From Pseudomonas graminis (GTDB lineage Bacteria; Pseudomonadota; Gammaproteobacteria; Pseudomonadales; Pseudomonadaceae), in assembly GCF_004364335.1 (NCBI RefSeq), contig NZ_SOCR01000019.1:1-64000 (forward strand): a stretch of DNA of 64,000 bases. Reading direction: 5' to 3'. The position numbers and the translations under genes were made by a program. A model generated the notes under the pieces. That model made no database searches. It worked only from the letters and a program-made list of their open reading frames with translations, and was not told where the DNA came from. Below are positions 1 through 8,426 of the stretch, piece by piece (within the stretch, counting starts at the first letter, position 1; each line of letters opens with the position of its first letter).

Positions 1-70
1 AGCAGTGAAACGATGCATCGCCGATGGTAGTGTGGGGTTTCCCCATGTGAGAGTAGGTCATCGTCAAGAT
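1..70 (+). rRNA. rrf: 5S ribosomal RNA, 3' part
   Basis: The first 70 bases match the 3' half of pseudomonad 5S rRNA as I know it, including the conserved stretch around GCATCGCCGATGGTAGTGTG and the closing ATCGTCAAG that pairs with the missing 5' end. The gene is cut by the window edge, so an rRNA operon lies upstream. A strong terminator follows directly. Confidence 0.93.
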
Positions 71-78
71 TAAATTCC

Positions 79-116
79 AAAACCCCATCTGCGAAGGCAG
101 GTGGGGTTTTGTTTTT
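79..116 (+). terminator. Intrinsic terminator of the rRNA operon
   Basis: A long hairpin has outer arms AAAACCCCA and TGGGGTTTT and an inner CTGC/GCAG stem, followed by GTTTTTG. It sits about 10 bases after the end of 5S rRNA on the plus strand. Confidence 0.85.
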
Positions 117-145
117 GCACGCGGAAATTTTTCGAGATCTCGGGC

Positions 146-178
146 CCAAAAAAACCACCCATAGGGTGGTTTGTTTTG
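146..178. terminator. Bidirectional terminator between rRNA and queD
   Basis: The stem AAACCACCC / GGGTGGTTT with loop ATA is flanked by an A-run on the left and a T-rich tail on the right. It can end minus-strand queD transcription and back up rRNA termination. Confidence 0.75.
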
Positions 179-189
179 GTCAACGCTGA

Positions 190-546
190 TCAGTCACCGC
201 GATACACGCACCCGCTGGTGCATGTTTCGTGGATCCGTATAGCGGACAACTCTGGCAGCAGTGGCTTCAACTCTTTCCAGATCCATTTCACCAACACTTC
301 ACTGGTAGGGTTTTCCAGGCCGGGAATGTCGTTCAGGTAGTTATGGTCCAGGCGCTCGTACAAAGGCTTGAAGATTGTCTTGATCTCGGAGAAATCGCGG
401 ATCCAGCCAGTATGGGGATCAGGTTCGCCCTGTAGATAGATCGCCACACGGAATGAGTGACCGTGCAGGCGTCCACACTTGTGGCCGTCTGGCACATGAG
501 GGAGCCGGTGAGCTGACTCGAACGTAAATTCTTTAAAAATTTCCAC
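190..546 (-). CDS. queD: 6-carboxy-5,6,7,8-tetrahydropterin synthase (QueD)
   Basis: This cytosolic enzyme converts 7,8-dihydroneopterin triphosphate to 6-carboxytetrahydropterin, the second step to preQ0 and queuosine. The product is 118 residues, the usual length. Visible family features are the first zinc histidine in ESAHRLP, the catalytic Cys and two further zinc histidines in GHKCGRLHGHSF, the LDHNYLND segment and the C-terminal HETCTSG. I chose the GTG at 546 because it gives the family N terminus VEIFKEFTFESAH; the ATG 48 bases upstream adds an unrelated leader. The gene stands alone with its own terminator. P. aeruginosa has a homologue in the same neighbourhood (PA2666, from memory). 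Confidence 0.93.
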   Translation of the reverse strand: MEIFKEFTFESAHRLPHVPDGHKCGRLHGHSFRVAIYLQGEPDPHTGWIRDFSEIKTIFKPLYERLDHNYLNDIPGLENPTSEVLVKWIWKELKPLLPELSAIRIHETCTSGCVYRGD

Positions 547-650
547 GGTGATATAAGCCTTGAGAAGTGGCGATCGCCAGCGCGATAAATGCAAGCTGCG
601 AGTTTATCAGTAATGGTTTGGCGAGTAACAGGCAGAAGCTGACCACGTGG

Positions 651-1733
651 TTAAACCAGAGGCTGCAGTCGCTGTGCAAGACGGTCCGTGTCGACCAGTT
701 CCAGAAACTCATCCCCCAGTCGCTGGCTGCTTTCCATTGCAGTGCGCCAATACCGTTGCCGATCCGCATCCCTGCCTACAAACCGTTTAAAGTCGCTTCG
801 ATCTGGCAGCTTGCCGTATGGCAGCGTAGCCAGGTACGCGTTTGAGGGGGCCAGCAGTACGACATCTTGAAGCCGAGTCGGGTCGCCCCTGCGCCACGGA
901 AGTGCCTTGTCAAACCAACCCGGAATGATTTTGTCGGTGAAGTGCGGATACAGCACTATGTCGCTACCGCTGTAAGGGAGATCCAAATGGTAGTCGAGCA
1001 GGCCGCCATCGCGGAACATTCCTGCGCCGGCACCGGGTATCTCGGCAACGCCCTCCATGACCATCGGAATAGAGCCTGACGCCAGCAATGCCTGGCGCAG
1101 GTTCAATGTGTCCAGTGGCAAGCAACGGGATGGGAAGTCAGTCAGTGGCAGAAGGGGAGGGACGAGACGTGGGTCGTGCATGACCAGCCGTTCAAAATGC
1201 CGCGACAGGCGCGCCCGCCCGAGCAGGTTATCAGCGATAACCGCTCCCAGCCCCACACTCAACCCTGCACGATGATCCTGAGCAAGCAAGCCACGACTTC
1301 TGACGATCATCACGTTGAGACGGTAATGGGGATTCGCCAGGACCTGTGCATCATATGTCTGCAATAGCGCGTCCAGCATTGTTACGCAGCTGCGGGTGAC
1401 CTGCGCCATCGTGACGCCTTTGGCGAAACTCTGCTCGTTGTACAGGCGCCCAAGTCGCTGAATACCTGCAACCGGGTCCGGCAGGCATGCGCTTGCAAAT
1501 CGCCACGAACCAATGGAAGCACCAATCAACGAGCGCTCCCGAGGAGCCCGGGGCAGCCATTCACCGAACAGCGCCAGATCCAGGCCCTGAATGCCCAGTG
1601 CTTTGGGGCCACCGGCCGCGCCAGGGATAATGCCGACATCCATCGGTGATAGACCTTGCTCCCTGATCCGCGTCATCGCACGCCTGCCGGCCTTGATAGT
1701 CAATGCCGGGTATTTGATGTGAATGTTGCTCAT
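651..1733 (-). CDS. Patatin-like phospholipase family protein
   Basis: A predicted serine acyl hydrolase of 360 residues with the patatin Ser-Asp dyad. The glycine-rich oxyanion stretch PGAAGGPKALG lies near residues 37-47, the nucleophile Ser73 sits in GASIGS, and the catalytic Asp is in FRDGG near residue 240. There is no signal peptide or membrane segment, so it is probably cytosolic. The gene is monocistronic on the minus strand, about 100 bases from queD. The substrate cannot be told from sequence; lipid acyl hydrolase activity is known for the family but unproven here. Confidence 0.85.
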   Translation of the reverse strand: MSNIHIKYPALTIKAGRRAMTRIREQGLSPMDVGIIPGAAGGPKALGIQGLDLALFGEWLPRAPRERSLIGASIGSWRFASACLPDPVAGIQRLGRLYNEQSFAKGVTMAQVTRSCVTMLDALLQTYDAQVLANPHYRLNVMIVRSRGLLAQDHRAGLSVGLGAVIADNLLGRARLSRHFERLVMHDPRLVPPLLPLTDFPSRCLPLDTLNLRQALLASGSIPMVMEGVAEIPGAGAGMFRDGGLLDYHLDLPYSGSDIVLYPHFTDKIIPGWFDKALPWRRGDPTRLQDVVLLAPSNAYLATLPYGKLPDRSDFKRFVGRDADRQRYWRTAMESSQRLGDEFLELVDTDRLAQRLQPLV

Positions 1734-1896
1734 GGCCCCTCCGGAGTTGGACAGGGGCGAAGTATATCGTGGGACCCGTATTCAGACACTGGAGGCACGC
1801 CGGGTAGTGGCACGTAGCCAGATACATTCAGCTTCAATTAAGTTCGTCCGTTTATCGTGGGTTCCGTCAACAAACAGACCCCTACGGAGAACCACC

Positions 1897-2205
1897 ATGA
1901 AAATCCTGACTGCATTTATCGCTGTTACTGCATTCACCGTTACCGCCGGTTATGTCCAGGCCCGGGATTTAGGTCCTGATGAGGCGCTGAAACTGCGCGA
2001 TGCAGGTACTATTCAGTCCTTTGAAAAGCTCAACGCCGTCGCCTTGGCCAAGCACCCGAAATCCACCATTACTGACACCGAGCTGGAACAGGAATATGGC
2101 AAGTACGTTTACCAGATCGAGCTGCGCGATGCGCAAGGTATGGAATGGGACGTTGAAGTCGACGCTGTCAGCGGGCAGATCCTCAAAGACCATCAGGACG
2201 CCTGA
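1897..2205 (+). CDS. PepSY domain-containing periplasmic protein (first of pair)
   Basis: A 102-residue protein with a cleavable signal peptide (residues 1 to about 22, ending VQARD) followed by one PepSY-like domain, with the characteristic EYGKYVYQIELRDAQG strand pair and a closing VSGQILKD. The ATG at 1897 has CGGAG upstream; a longer in-frame extension lacks a sensible N terminus. It overlaps the next gene by ATGA and starts a tightly coupled run with a second PepSY protein, a response regulator and a kinase. PepSY proteins in this position are thought to be periplasmic ligand-binding or inhibitory partners of the kinase. The arrangement resembles PA2659-PA2656 (bqsPQRS) of P. aeruginosa. 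Confidence 0.85.
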   Translation: MKILTAFIAVTAFTVTAGYVQARDLGPDEALKLRDAGTIQSFEKLNAVALAKHPKSTITDTELEQEYGKYVYQIELRDAQGMEWDVEVDAVSGQILKDHQDA

Positions 2206-2534
2206 TGACCTTCGGTAAGCGTCCCGTCAAGCGTTTCATTTACTGTCTGGTGGCCGCATGTGCGGTCACCCCCAGCCTGGCGTGCCTGGCTCGGGACCTG
2301 AATCAGGACGAGGTGCTTGAGCTGCGCAGGAAGGGGGTAATTCTGCCCCTTGAGCAGTTCATCGATCAGGCCCTGGGACGTTACCCCGGCTCCAAGCTGC
2401 TTGAGGCCGAACTTGAGGAGAAACACGGTGTGTTGGTGTATGAGATTGAGCTTCTGACTGCCGATCATGTCGTACGCGAGCTCAAATTCGATGCTGCTGA
2501 CAGCCGCCTGTTGCAAGACAAGGAAGACGATTGA
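2205..2534 (+). CDS. PepSY domain-containing periplasmic protein (second of pair)
   Basis: A 109-residue paralogue of the preceding protein, with a signal peptide to about residue 28 (ending LACLARD) and a PepSY domain containing LEEKHGVLVYEIELL. The shared RDL...DEVLELRRKG start of the mature part suggests tandem duplication. Its ATG overlaps the upstream TGA, and its own TGA overlaps the ATG of the response regulator, so the genes are probably translationally coupled. Role by context: periplasmic accessory of the adjacent two-component system. The ligand is unknown. Confidence 0.85.
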   Translation: MTFGKRPVKRFIYCLVAACAVTPSLACLARDLNQDEVLELRRKGVILPLEQFIDQALGRYPGSKLLEAELEEKHGVLVYEIELLTADHVVRELKFDAADSRLLQDKEDD

Positions 2535-3202
2535 TGCGTTTGTTATTGGTTGAGGACCACGTCCCCCTGGCGGACGAGCTCATCAGTACGCTGGGCCGGC
2601 AAGGTTACGCGATCGACTGGCTGACCGACGGCCGCGACGCCATTCATCAAGGCGCTACCGAGCCTTACGACTTGATCGTGCTTGATCTCGGTCTGCCGGG
2701 CGTTCCCGGACTTGAAGTCCTGCAGAAATGGCGCTCCGGCGGGTTGTCCACGCCGGTCCTCATTCTGACCGCGCGGGCTTCCTGGGCCGAGCGTATCGAG
2801 GGCCTCAAGGCTGGCGCCGATGACTATCTGACCAAACCCTTTCATCCCGAAGAGCTGCAGCTGCGTATTCAAGCGCTGCTTCGCCGTGTCCGGGGTCTGG
2901 CCAACCAGCCGAAACTTGAAGCCGCAGGCCTGCACCTGGATGAAGGGCGCCAGTGCGTCAGTCGCGGGGAGGAGGAGATCCAACTGACGGCGGCGGAGTT
3001 TCGCCTGCTGCGTTATTTCATGCTGCACCCCGGGCAGATTCTCTCCAAGAGCCACTTGGCCGAGCACCTCTACGATGGGGAGAACGAACGGGACTCGAAT
3101 GTGATCGAGGTCCACGTCAATCATTTGCGCCGCAAGCTTGGACGCGCCGTGGTCGAGACGCGGCGTGGGCAGGGTTATCGTTTTGCCGGGACAGGCGAGT
3201 GA
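2534..3202 (+). CDS. OmpR/PhoP-family response regulator (BqsR-like)
   Basis: A 222-residue DNA-binding regulator. The receiver domain (1-115) has acidic residues E7/D8, the phosphoacceptor Asp51 in IVLDLGLPG, and the switch Lys in YLTKPFHPEEL. A winged-helix Trans_reg_C domain follows (about 125-220) with the recognition segment NVIEVHVNHLRRKLG. The start is the ATG overlapping the upstream TGA; a TTG one codon earlier is in frame but unnecessary. The kinase start codon overlaps this stop. The closest well-known match by gene order is BqsR, which responds to extracytoplasmic Fe(II) in P. aeruginosa; PhoP and PmrA are also close relatives. Confidence 0.9.
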   Translation: MRLLLVEDHVPLADELISTLGRQGYAIDWLTDGRDAIHQGATEPYDLIVLDLGLPGVPGLEVLQKWRSGGLSTPVLILTARASWAERIEGLKAGADDYLTKPFHPEELQLRIQALLRRVRGLANQPKLEAAGLHLDEGRQCVSRGEEEIQLTAAEFRLLRYFMLHPGQILSKSHLAEHLYDGENERDSNVIEVHVNHLRRKLGRAVVETRRGQGYRFAGTGE

Positions 3203-4557
3203 GGTCGATTCAACGACGCTTGAGCCTGGGCCTGATCAGCGTGCTGCTGATTGTCGGGCTGGTCCTGGCGCAGATCAGCCTGTGGTTGTTTGAAGTCGGC
3301 TTGCAGCGTTATCTCGAGTCTGGCCTGCGCAATGAAAGCGAGCTGCTGCTGGTGGCACTGGTGCGCGGCCCCGACGGCCTGCAGCTTGATGAGCATCGCC
3401 TGTCGCCCGGCTATCAGCGACCCTATTCAGGCCATTATTTCCGGATCGATTTCGAGCAGGGTCATTGGCGCTCGCGCTCGCTGTGGGATCTGGAGTTGCC
3501 ACACCCCGGGCAGCCCGGTCTGCATGCCGATCTTGCCCTGGAGAAGACGGATCAATCGCTATTATTGCTGCACACCGATTACCGCAAGTTCGGGCAGACC
3601 ATCTCCATCACCGTTGCTCAGGACTACACCCCGGTGCGGGACAGTTTCGCACTGGTCCAGCGTATCGGTCTCGGGTTGGGGTTGATGGCCCTGATATTGA
3701 TTCTGGTGTTGCAACGCGTCACCGTCCGCCGTGCCTTGCGCCCGCTGGACAGAGCGAGGGAGCAAATCTTCCAGCTGCAACAGGGGCAGCGCTCGCAACT
3801 CGATGAGCGAGTGCCGGTGGAGCTTGAGCCGCTGGTCGCGCAGATCAATCATCTGCTGGCCCACACCGAGGACAGCCTCAAGCGCTCCCGCAATGCCCTG
3901 GGCAATCTGGGCCACGCGCTGAAGACGCCGCTGGCCGTGCTGATGAGCCTGGCCGAAGGCGAAAAGCTGGCGGGCCACCCGCACGTGCGCGAGACCCTGC
4001 GCGATCAGTTGCAGCACATTCAGCAACGTCTTGAGCGTGAGCTCAATCGGGCGAGATTGTCAGGCGATGCATTGCCGGGCGCACGGTTTGATTGCGCGGC
4101 GGAAATACCCGGGCTGTTTTCCACACTGCGGATGATTCATGGCGAGCATCTGGAACTCAGCAGTGAAATCGCTGCGGGTCTGTTTCTGCCGTGGGATCGT
4201 GAGGACATTCTCGAGTTGTTGGGCAACGTTCTGGACAACGCCTGCAAGTGGGCAGACAGCCAGGTCAGCCTGACCATTGCCAAGAGCGCCGAGGGCTACT
4301 GCCTGCTGATCGACGACGATGGCCCGGGCATCCCCGTACAGCATCGCGATGAAGTGATCGGCCGTGGTAATCGTCTGGACGAACAAGTGACTGGCCACGG
4401 TCTGGGCCTTGGCATCGTCAAGGACATCGTCGAAGCGTGGGGCGGCCGCATTCAGTTGCTGGACAGCCCCATGGGCGGGCTGCAAGTGCGCATTGATCTG
4501 CCCGAGCGACTCAGCCCGCAACTGCCGGGGACCGAAAGCGCCCATCCACCCTCGTGA
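3199..4557 (+). CDS. PhoQ/BqsS-type sensor histidine kinase
   Basis: A 452-residue inner-membrane kinase translated from a GTG that overlaps the regulator stop (GTGA). Topology: TM1 about 8-30, a periplasmic sensor of about 125 residues, TM2 about 155-175, HAMP, a dimerisation helix with phospho-His239 in GHALKTPLAV, then an ATPase domain with the N box LDNACKWAD and glycine boxes DDDGPGIP and GHGLGLGI. The HALKTPLAV box is of the PhoQ type. BqsS senses Fe(II) through an RExxE motif; I find no RExxE in the periplasmic part, only an acidic RNESE near residues 44-48, so the signal may differ. Confidence 0.9.
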   Translation: MRSIQRRLSLGLISVLLIVGLVLAQISLWLFEVGLQRYLESGLRNESELLLVALVRGPDGLQLDEHRLSPGYQRPYSGHYFRIDFEQGHWRSRSLWDLELPHPGQPGLHADLALEKTDQSLLLLHTDYRKFGQTISITVAQDYTPVRDSFALVQRIGLGLGLMALILILVLQRVTVRRALRPLDRAREQIFQLQQGQRSQLDERVPVELEPLVAQINHLLAHTEDSLKRSRNALGNLGHALKTPLAVLMSLAEGEKLAGHPHVRETLRDQLQHIQQRLERELNRARLSGDALPGARFDCAAEIPGLFSTLRMIHGEHLELSSEIAAGLFLPWDREDILELLGNVLDNACKWADSQVSLTIAKSAEGYCLLIDDDGPGIPVQHRDEVIGRGNRLDEQVTGHGLGLGIVKDIVEAWGGRIQLLDSPMGGLQVRIDLPERLSPQLPGTESAHPPS

Positions 4558-4639
4558 CCTCAACTTTTTGTGTGCCGGGCCGTTAACCGTAAAGGAACCC
4601 CAACGGCTCAACGCACAAAAACAAAGGGTCATGACTTCT

Positions 4640-6319
4640 ATGCGGCTAAATCTCAAAGCCAAGGTACTTTCGCTCGCCGTGCTCCCGGTGTTGGTCTTCG
4701 CACTGATCATCAGTGCCAGCACCGTCATCATGCTGCGTGAACAGGGCAAGCGTGAAGTCGAGGAAACCCGGCAGCACCTCCTCGCGGAAGCCAAAGCCAC
4801 GCTGCAAAGTTACGTGGCCGTTGCGCTGGGCACCATCAAGCCGCTGTATGACGCGTCGGCCCCCGGGGACATGGAGGCCCGCGCGCAAGTCATCAAAATG
4901 CTCTCCCAGGTAACCTACGCCAAGGACGGGTACTTCTTCGGCTACGATTCTCAGGCGGTGCGGCTGTTCAAAGGCAATAGCCCGGACGGCATCGGCAAGA
5001 GCTTCAAGGATGCCCGCGATCCAAAAGGCGTCTTCGTCAATGCCGGCCTCGTTGACGTGGCGAAAGCGGGTACTCATTACCTGGAATACTCCTCGGCGCT
5101 GCCCGGTTCGAGTGAGCTCGTCCCCAAGCTGGGTTACACCGAATACCTGCCGAAATGGGACATGGCTTTCGGGTCGTCGATCAATCTGGACAACATCGAC
5201 GCCAAAGTCGTGGAGCTGCAGAAAAACGTCGCGGAGCGCCGGCAGAACATGCTCGTCAGCATCATGGGCATCACGCTCCTGGTATTGCTGATCATCGCTG
5301 CGGTGGGCTTCTGGATCGCGAGCGGTATTCTGCGGCCCTTGCGCCTGATGAAAGCCAACCTTGATGACATCGCGGCCGGTGAGGGTGATCTGACCCAGCG
5401 CCTGGCGGTGACCTCTCAGGACGAACTCGGCGAGCTCGCCGGGTCGTTCAACCGCTTTGTCGACAAGATTCACGGGCTGGTCCGGCAGATCGCCGAAATG
5501 ACCTCTCAATTGACCGGGCTTGTGGGTGAAGTGACCGATCAGGCCCAGCGCTCCGAGCAGGCGATGGAGCGTCAGCGTCACGAGACTGACCAAGTTGCTA
5601 CGGCGATCAATCAGATGTCAGCGGCGGCCCAGGAAGTCGCCAAAAGCGCGCAGGGCGCTTCGGTTGCTGCGCAGCAAACCGATGCCGAAGGTCAGGCCGC
5701 CAAGCGTGTGGTCGACGGCAGTATCCAGCAGATTCACGCGTTGGTGAACGACATCCGTGACAGCGGCACCTCGCTGGACAGCCTGCAGAATGACGTGTCG
5801 TCCATCGTCGGCGTGCTCGGGGTGATTCGATCCATCGCCGATCAGACCAACCTCCTGGCGCTCAACGCCGCCATCGAAGCTGCACGTGCCGGCGAGGCGG
5901 GCCGCGGGTTTGCGGTGGTGGCCGATGAAGTGCGCGCGCTCGCCAGCCGTACGCAGCAAAGCACCCAGGAAATTCAGGGCATGATCGATCGCTTGCAACA
6001 GGGCACCCAGGGCGCGGTGCAGGCGATGAAACGCTCGAGCGAGGCAGGCGACGGGACATCTGCGCGCGCCAACGAAGCCGGCGCTTCGCTGGACACGATC
6101 GGCCAGTTGATCGGCACCATCAACGCCATGAACGCGCAGATTGCCAGCGCCGCCGAAGAGCAGACCGCCGTGGCTGAAGAGATCAATCGCAGCGTCCACC
6201 AGATCGCCGTGGCGGTCGAAAGCGTGGCCGATGAAACCCGCCACAGCGCCTCTACGTCGCGCAACCTTACGGCGCTGAATCAGCGTCTCGGCCAGTTGGT
6301 TCGGCAGTTCAGAATCTAG
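4640..6319 (+). CDS. Methyl-accepting chemotaxis protein with sCache_2 sensor
   Basis: A 559-residue chemoreceptor: TM1 about 9-28, a periplasmic single Cache domain (about 40-190, with the DGYFFGYD strand typical of sCache_2), TM2 about 205-225, HAMP, and a cytoplasmic signalling hairpin whose tip contains QTNLLALNAAIEAARAGE. ATG 4640 is preferred to ATG 4631, three codons earlier, because AAGGG at 4624 is too close to the earlier one. It follows the PepSY/two-component cluster by about 80 bases, as PA2654 sits near bqsRS in P. aeruginosa. sCache_2 receptors often bind short carboxylates, but the ligand here is unknown. No C-terminal CheR-docking pentapeptide is seen. Confidence 0.92.
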   Translation: MRLNLKAKVLSLAVLPVLVFALIISASTVIMLREQGKREVEETRQHLLAEAKATLQSYVAVALGTIKPLYDASAPGDMEARAQVIKMLSQVTYAKDGYFFGYDSQAVRLFKGNSPDGIGKSFKDARDPKGVFVNAGLVDVAKAGTHYLEYSSALPGSSELVPKLGYTEYLPKWDMAFGSSINLDNIDAKVVELQKNVAERRQNMLVSIMGITLLVLLIIAAVGFWIASGILRPLRLMKANLDDIAAGEGDLTQRLAVTSQDELGELAGSFNRFVDKIHGLVRQIAEMTSQLTGLVGEVTDQAQRSEQAMERQRHETDQVATAINQMSAAAQEVAKSAQGASVAAQQTDAEGQAAKRVVDGSIQQIHALVNDIRDSGTSLDSLQNDVSSIVGVLGVIRSIADQTNLLALNAAIEAARAGEAGRGFAVVADEVRALASRTQQSTQEIQGMIDRLQQGTQGAVQAMKRSSEAGDGTSARANEAGASLDTIGQLIGTINAMNAQIASAAEEQTAVAEEINRSVHQIAVAVESVADETRHSASTSRNLTALNQRLGQLVRQFRI

Positions 6320-6461
6320 ACGTGTGTGGCGGGCCAGGCGCAGGGCCCGCCGCTCGCGCTCCTTCCCTGTGCCCTGCACGTCAGGCGCGGCACTCCTGCG
6401 GCGATTGACGGACTAAGCATCAGGCCGTGTGCTAGGCGCGGTGTAATGACATGGAAGAAAC

Positions 6462-7526
6462 ATGAACGAGACCGCGCTTCAAAAGAAAACCCTGCTGCTG
6501 TTACTGGTGCTGGTGACCATTGCGTTCATCTGGATTCTGCTGCCGTTCTACGGCGCGGTGTTCTGGGCGGTGATCCTCGGGATCATCTTCGCGCCACTGC
6601 AACGCCGTCTGCTGGCCCGCTTCAGTTGGCAGCGCAACCTGACGTCTCTGTGCACGCTGATGATCTGTCTGGTCATCGCGATTCTGCCGGTGATCGTCAT
6701 CGCGGCACTGATGGTTCAGGAGGGTGCAACGCTTTACAAGAATGTGGAAAGTGGCCAGCTGGACATCGCCAAGTACCTGGCTGAATTCAAAGTGCTGCTG
6801 CCGCCTTATGTGCAGCATTGGCTTGATCGCCTGGGCATGGGGGATTTTGATGGGCTGCGCGACAAGATTGCGAAAGGCGCGATGCAGGGCAGCAACTACC
6901 TGGCCACCCAGGCATTCAGCTTCGGGCAGGGTACGTTCGATTTTGTCGTCAGTTTTTTCATCATGCTGTACTTGCTGTTCTTTTTCCTGCGGGACGGGCA
7001 GGAGCTGACGCGCAAGATCCGCATCGCGATTCCGCTGGCCGAGCCGCAGAAGCGTCGCTTGCAGTTGAAATTCACCCGCGTCGTGCGCGCGACGGTGAAG
7101 GGCAATATTGTGGTGGCGGTGACTCAGGGGGCGTTGGGCGGGTTTATTTTCTGGGCCCTGGATATCCCGAGTGCCTTGCTGTGGGCGGTGATGATGGCGT
7201 TTCTGTCGCTGCTGCCGGCGGTAGGGGCGGGGATTGTCTGGGCGCCGGTTGCGCTGTATTTCCTGCTCAGCGGAATGATCTGGCAGGGCGTGGTGTTGGG
7301 GCTGTTCGGGGTGTTTGTGATCGGGCTGGTGGATAATGTGTTGCGTCCTATCCTGGTGGGCAAAGACACGCGAATGCCTGATTACCTGATTCTGATATCG
7401 ACGCTGGGCGGGATGGCGGTGTTCGGGTTGAACGGGTTTGTGATCGGGCCGATGGTGGCGGCGTTGTTTATGTCGACGTGGGCGTTGTTTACCGGCGACA
7501 AGAAGACGGTTCGATTGCCCGGTTAG
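6462..7526 (+). CDS. AI-2E family transporter (PerM/YdiK type)
   Basis: A 354-residue polytopic inner-membrane protein. Hydrophobic segments lie near residues 10-45, 60-85, 155-175 and in a dense C-terminal block from about 210 to 340, matching the two-part topology of the family. The central cytoplasmic RKIRIAIPLAEPQKRRL and the later PAVGAGIVWAPVALYFLLSG are family-like. Most members are uncharacterised permeases; autoinducer-2 export is shown for only a few, and Na+/H+ antiport for others. GGAAGAAAC precedes the ATG. Downstream is the large non-coding palindrome, so the gene ends its transcription unit. Confidence 0.85.
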   Translation: MNETALQKKTLLLLLVLVTIAFIWILLPFYGAVFWAVILGIIFAPLQRRLLARFSWQRNLTSLCTLMICLVIAILPVIVIAALMVQEGATLYKNVESGQLDIAKYLAEFKVLLPPYVQHWLDRLGMGDFDGLRDKIAKGAMQGSNYLATQAFSFGQGTFDFVVSFFIMLYLLFFFLRDGQELTRKIRIAIPLAEPQKRRLQLKFTRVVRATVKGNIVVAVTQGALGGFIFWALDIPSALLWAVMMAFLSLLPAVGAGIVWAPVALYFLLSGMIWQGVVLGLFGVFVIGLVDNVLRPILVGKDTRMPDYLILISTLGGMAVFGLNGFVIGPMVAALFMSTWALFTGDKKTVRLPG

Positions 7527-7830
7527 CGTGTGTTTCTAAGATCAAGATCTAAAGCGTCTGCCTAAGGGCAGACTGTTTCGCCTTCGGCGAGTTACTTGGA
7601 AAAGTCGAAAGTCGCACCATCCCCAAGTAACCAAGGGTGCTTGCTCTCGGTTTGGCCCGACTTCGTCGGGTTCCCTCTCTCCGGCGACGCTCCGTGGGCC
7701 CGCCGCCATCCGCCATCCATGGCGGGGGGCAGCTCTCGCGGCATCCATGCGGCTCGGCCCACTCCCCGAGACCTGCGTTCAGCCTGCACCCAAGTCGTGA
7801 TGGGTGTCGTTTGGGCTTTATGCGCATCAA

Positions 7831-8065
7831 GATCAAAAGCTTCCCGGCTAAAGCCGGTCCCACTGGGTGAGCGCGATTTCACCGTAGGAGCTGGCTTGCT
7901 GGCGAATGCATTGTGTCAGTCGATATATCCATACCTGACTCACCGCGTTCGCCAGCAAGCCGGCTCCTACAAAAAATGCGTTGTCAGGTACGACAATGAT
8001 CGATCACAGATCGTTGAAATAGCGAGCCCTCAGTGGGACCGGCTTTAGCCGGGAAGCTTTTGATC
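7831..8065. repeat. 35-bp perfect inverted repeat, family B (middle layer)
   Basis: Arms 7831-7865 and 8031-8065 are exact reverse complements centred on TTCCCGGCTAAAGCCGGTCC, separated by 165 bases. The same core recurs at 31769-31861, so this is a dispersed extragenic repeat family. Confidence 0.85.
7884..7970. repeat. REP-like inverted pair, family A (inner layer)
   Basis: Arms 7884-7906 and 7948-7970 are built on GTAGGAGC[C/T]GGCTTGCTGGC and its reverse complement, with one mismatch and a 41-base spacer. The same element occurs at 25668, 38632 and 48776. Confidence 0.88.
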
Positions 8066-8380
8066 TGCACCTGATCTTGATCTTGATCTTCATACACAGC
8101 CAGCCCAGACACCGCCAATCGCGACTTGGGTCAGGCCGAACGCAGACGACGCGGAGTGGGCCGAGCGGCAGGGATGCCGCGAGAGCGCCGCTAGGACATG
8201 GATGTCCGTTCGGCGCGGGCCCACGGAGCCTCGTCGAAGTGAGGGAACCCTGACGAAGGAAGGGCCAAACCAGGAGCAGGCACTTTTGCTTACTTTTGGT
8301 GCTTTTCAAAAGTAAGTCGCCGAAGGCGAAATATCTGCCGTTAGGCCGATGCTCTTGATCCTCTAAAATCCAAAGCCATA

Positions 8381-8410
8381 AAAAAACCCTGCTCTAAGGC
8401 AGGGTTTTTT
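8381..8410. terminator. Bidirectional terminator at the end of the nuo operon
   Basis: The stem CCCTGC / GCAGGG is flanked by six A and six T, so it works on either strand. It lies 17 bases beyond the nuoN stop and ends the 13-gene operon. Confidence 0.88.
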
Positions 8411-8426
8411 GTGCATCACTCAATCA

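Larger units (their letters stand above)
7555..8348. repeat. Nested ~800-bp inverted repeat filling the gap before nuoN
   Basis: The roughly 900 bases between the permease and nuoN hold no credible gene. The outer arms, about 7559-7830 and 8080-8345, are divergent inverted copies of each other: both carry CGCCTTCGGCGA, GGTTTGGCCC, GGCTCGGCCCACTCC and CTCGCGGCATCC in mirrored order. Inside are two further inverted repeats (listed separately). ORFs called here (for example 7596-8048) are by-products of the repeats. Confidence 0.8.

Noticed and set aside
7596..8048. 150-codon ORF and several others in the gap before nuoN
   Set aside because: All lie inside the nested inverted repeat and read through REP sequence in either direction. 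None has a family resemblance.
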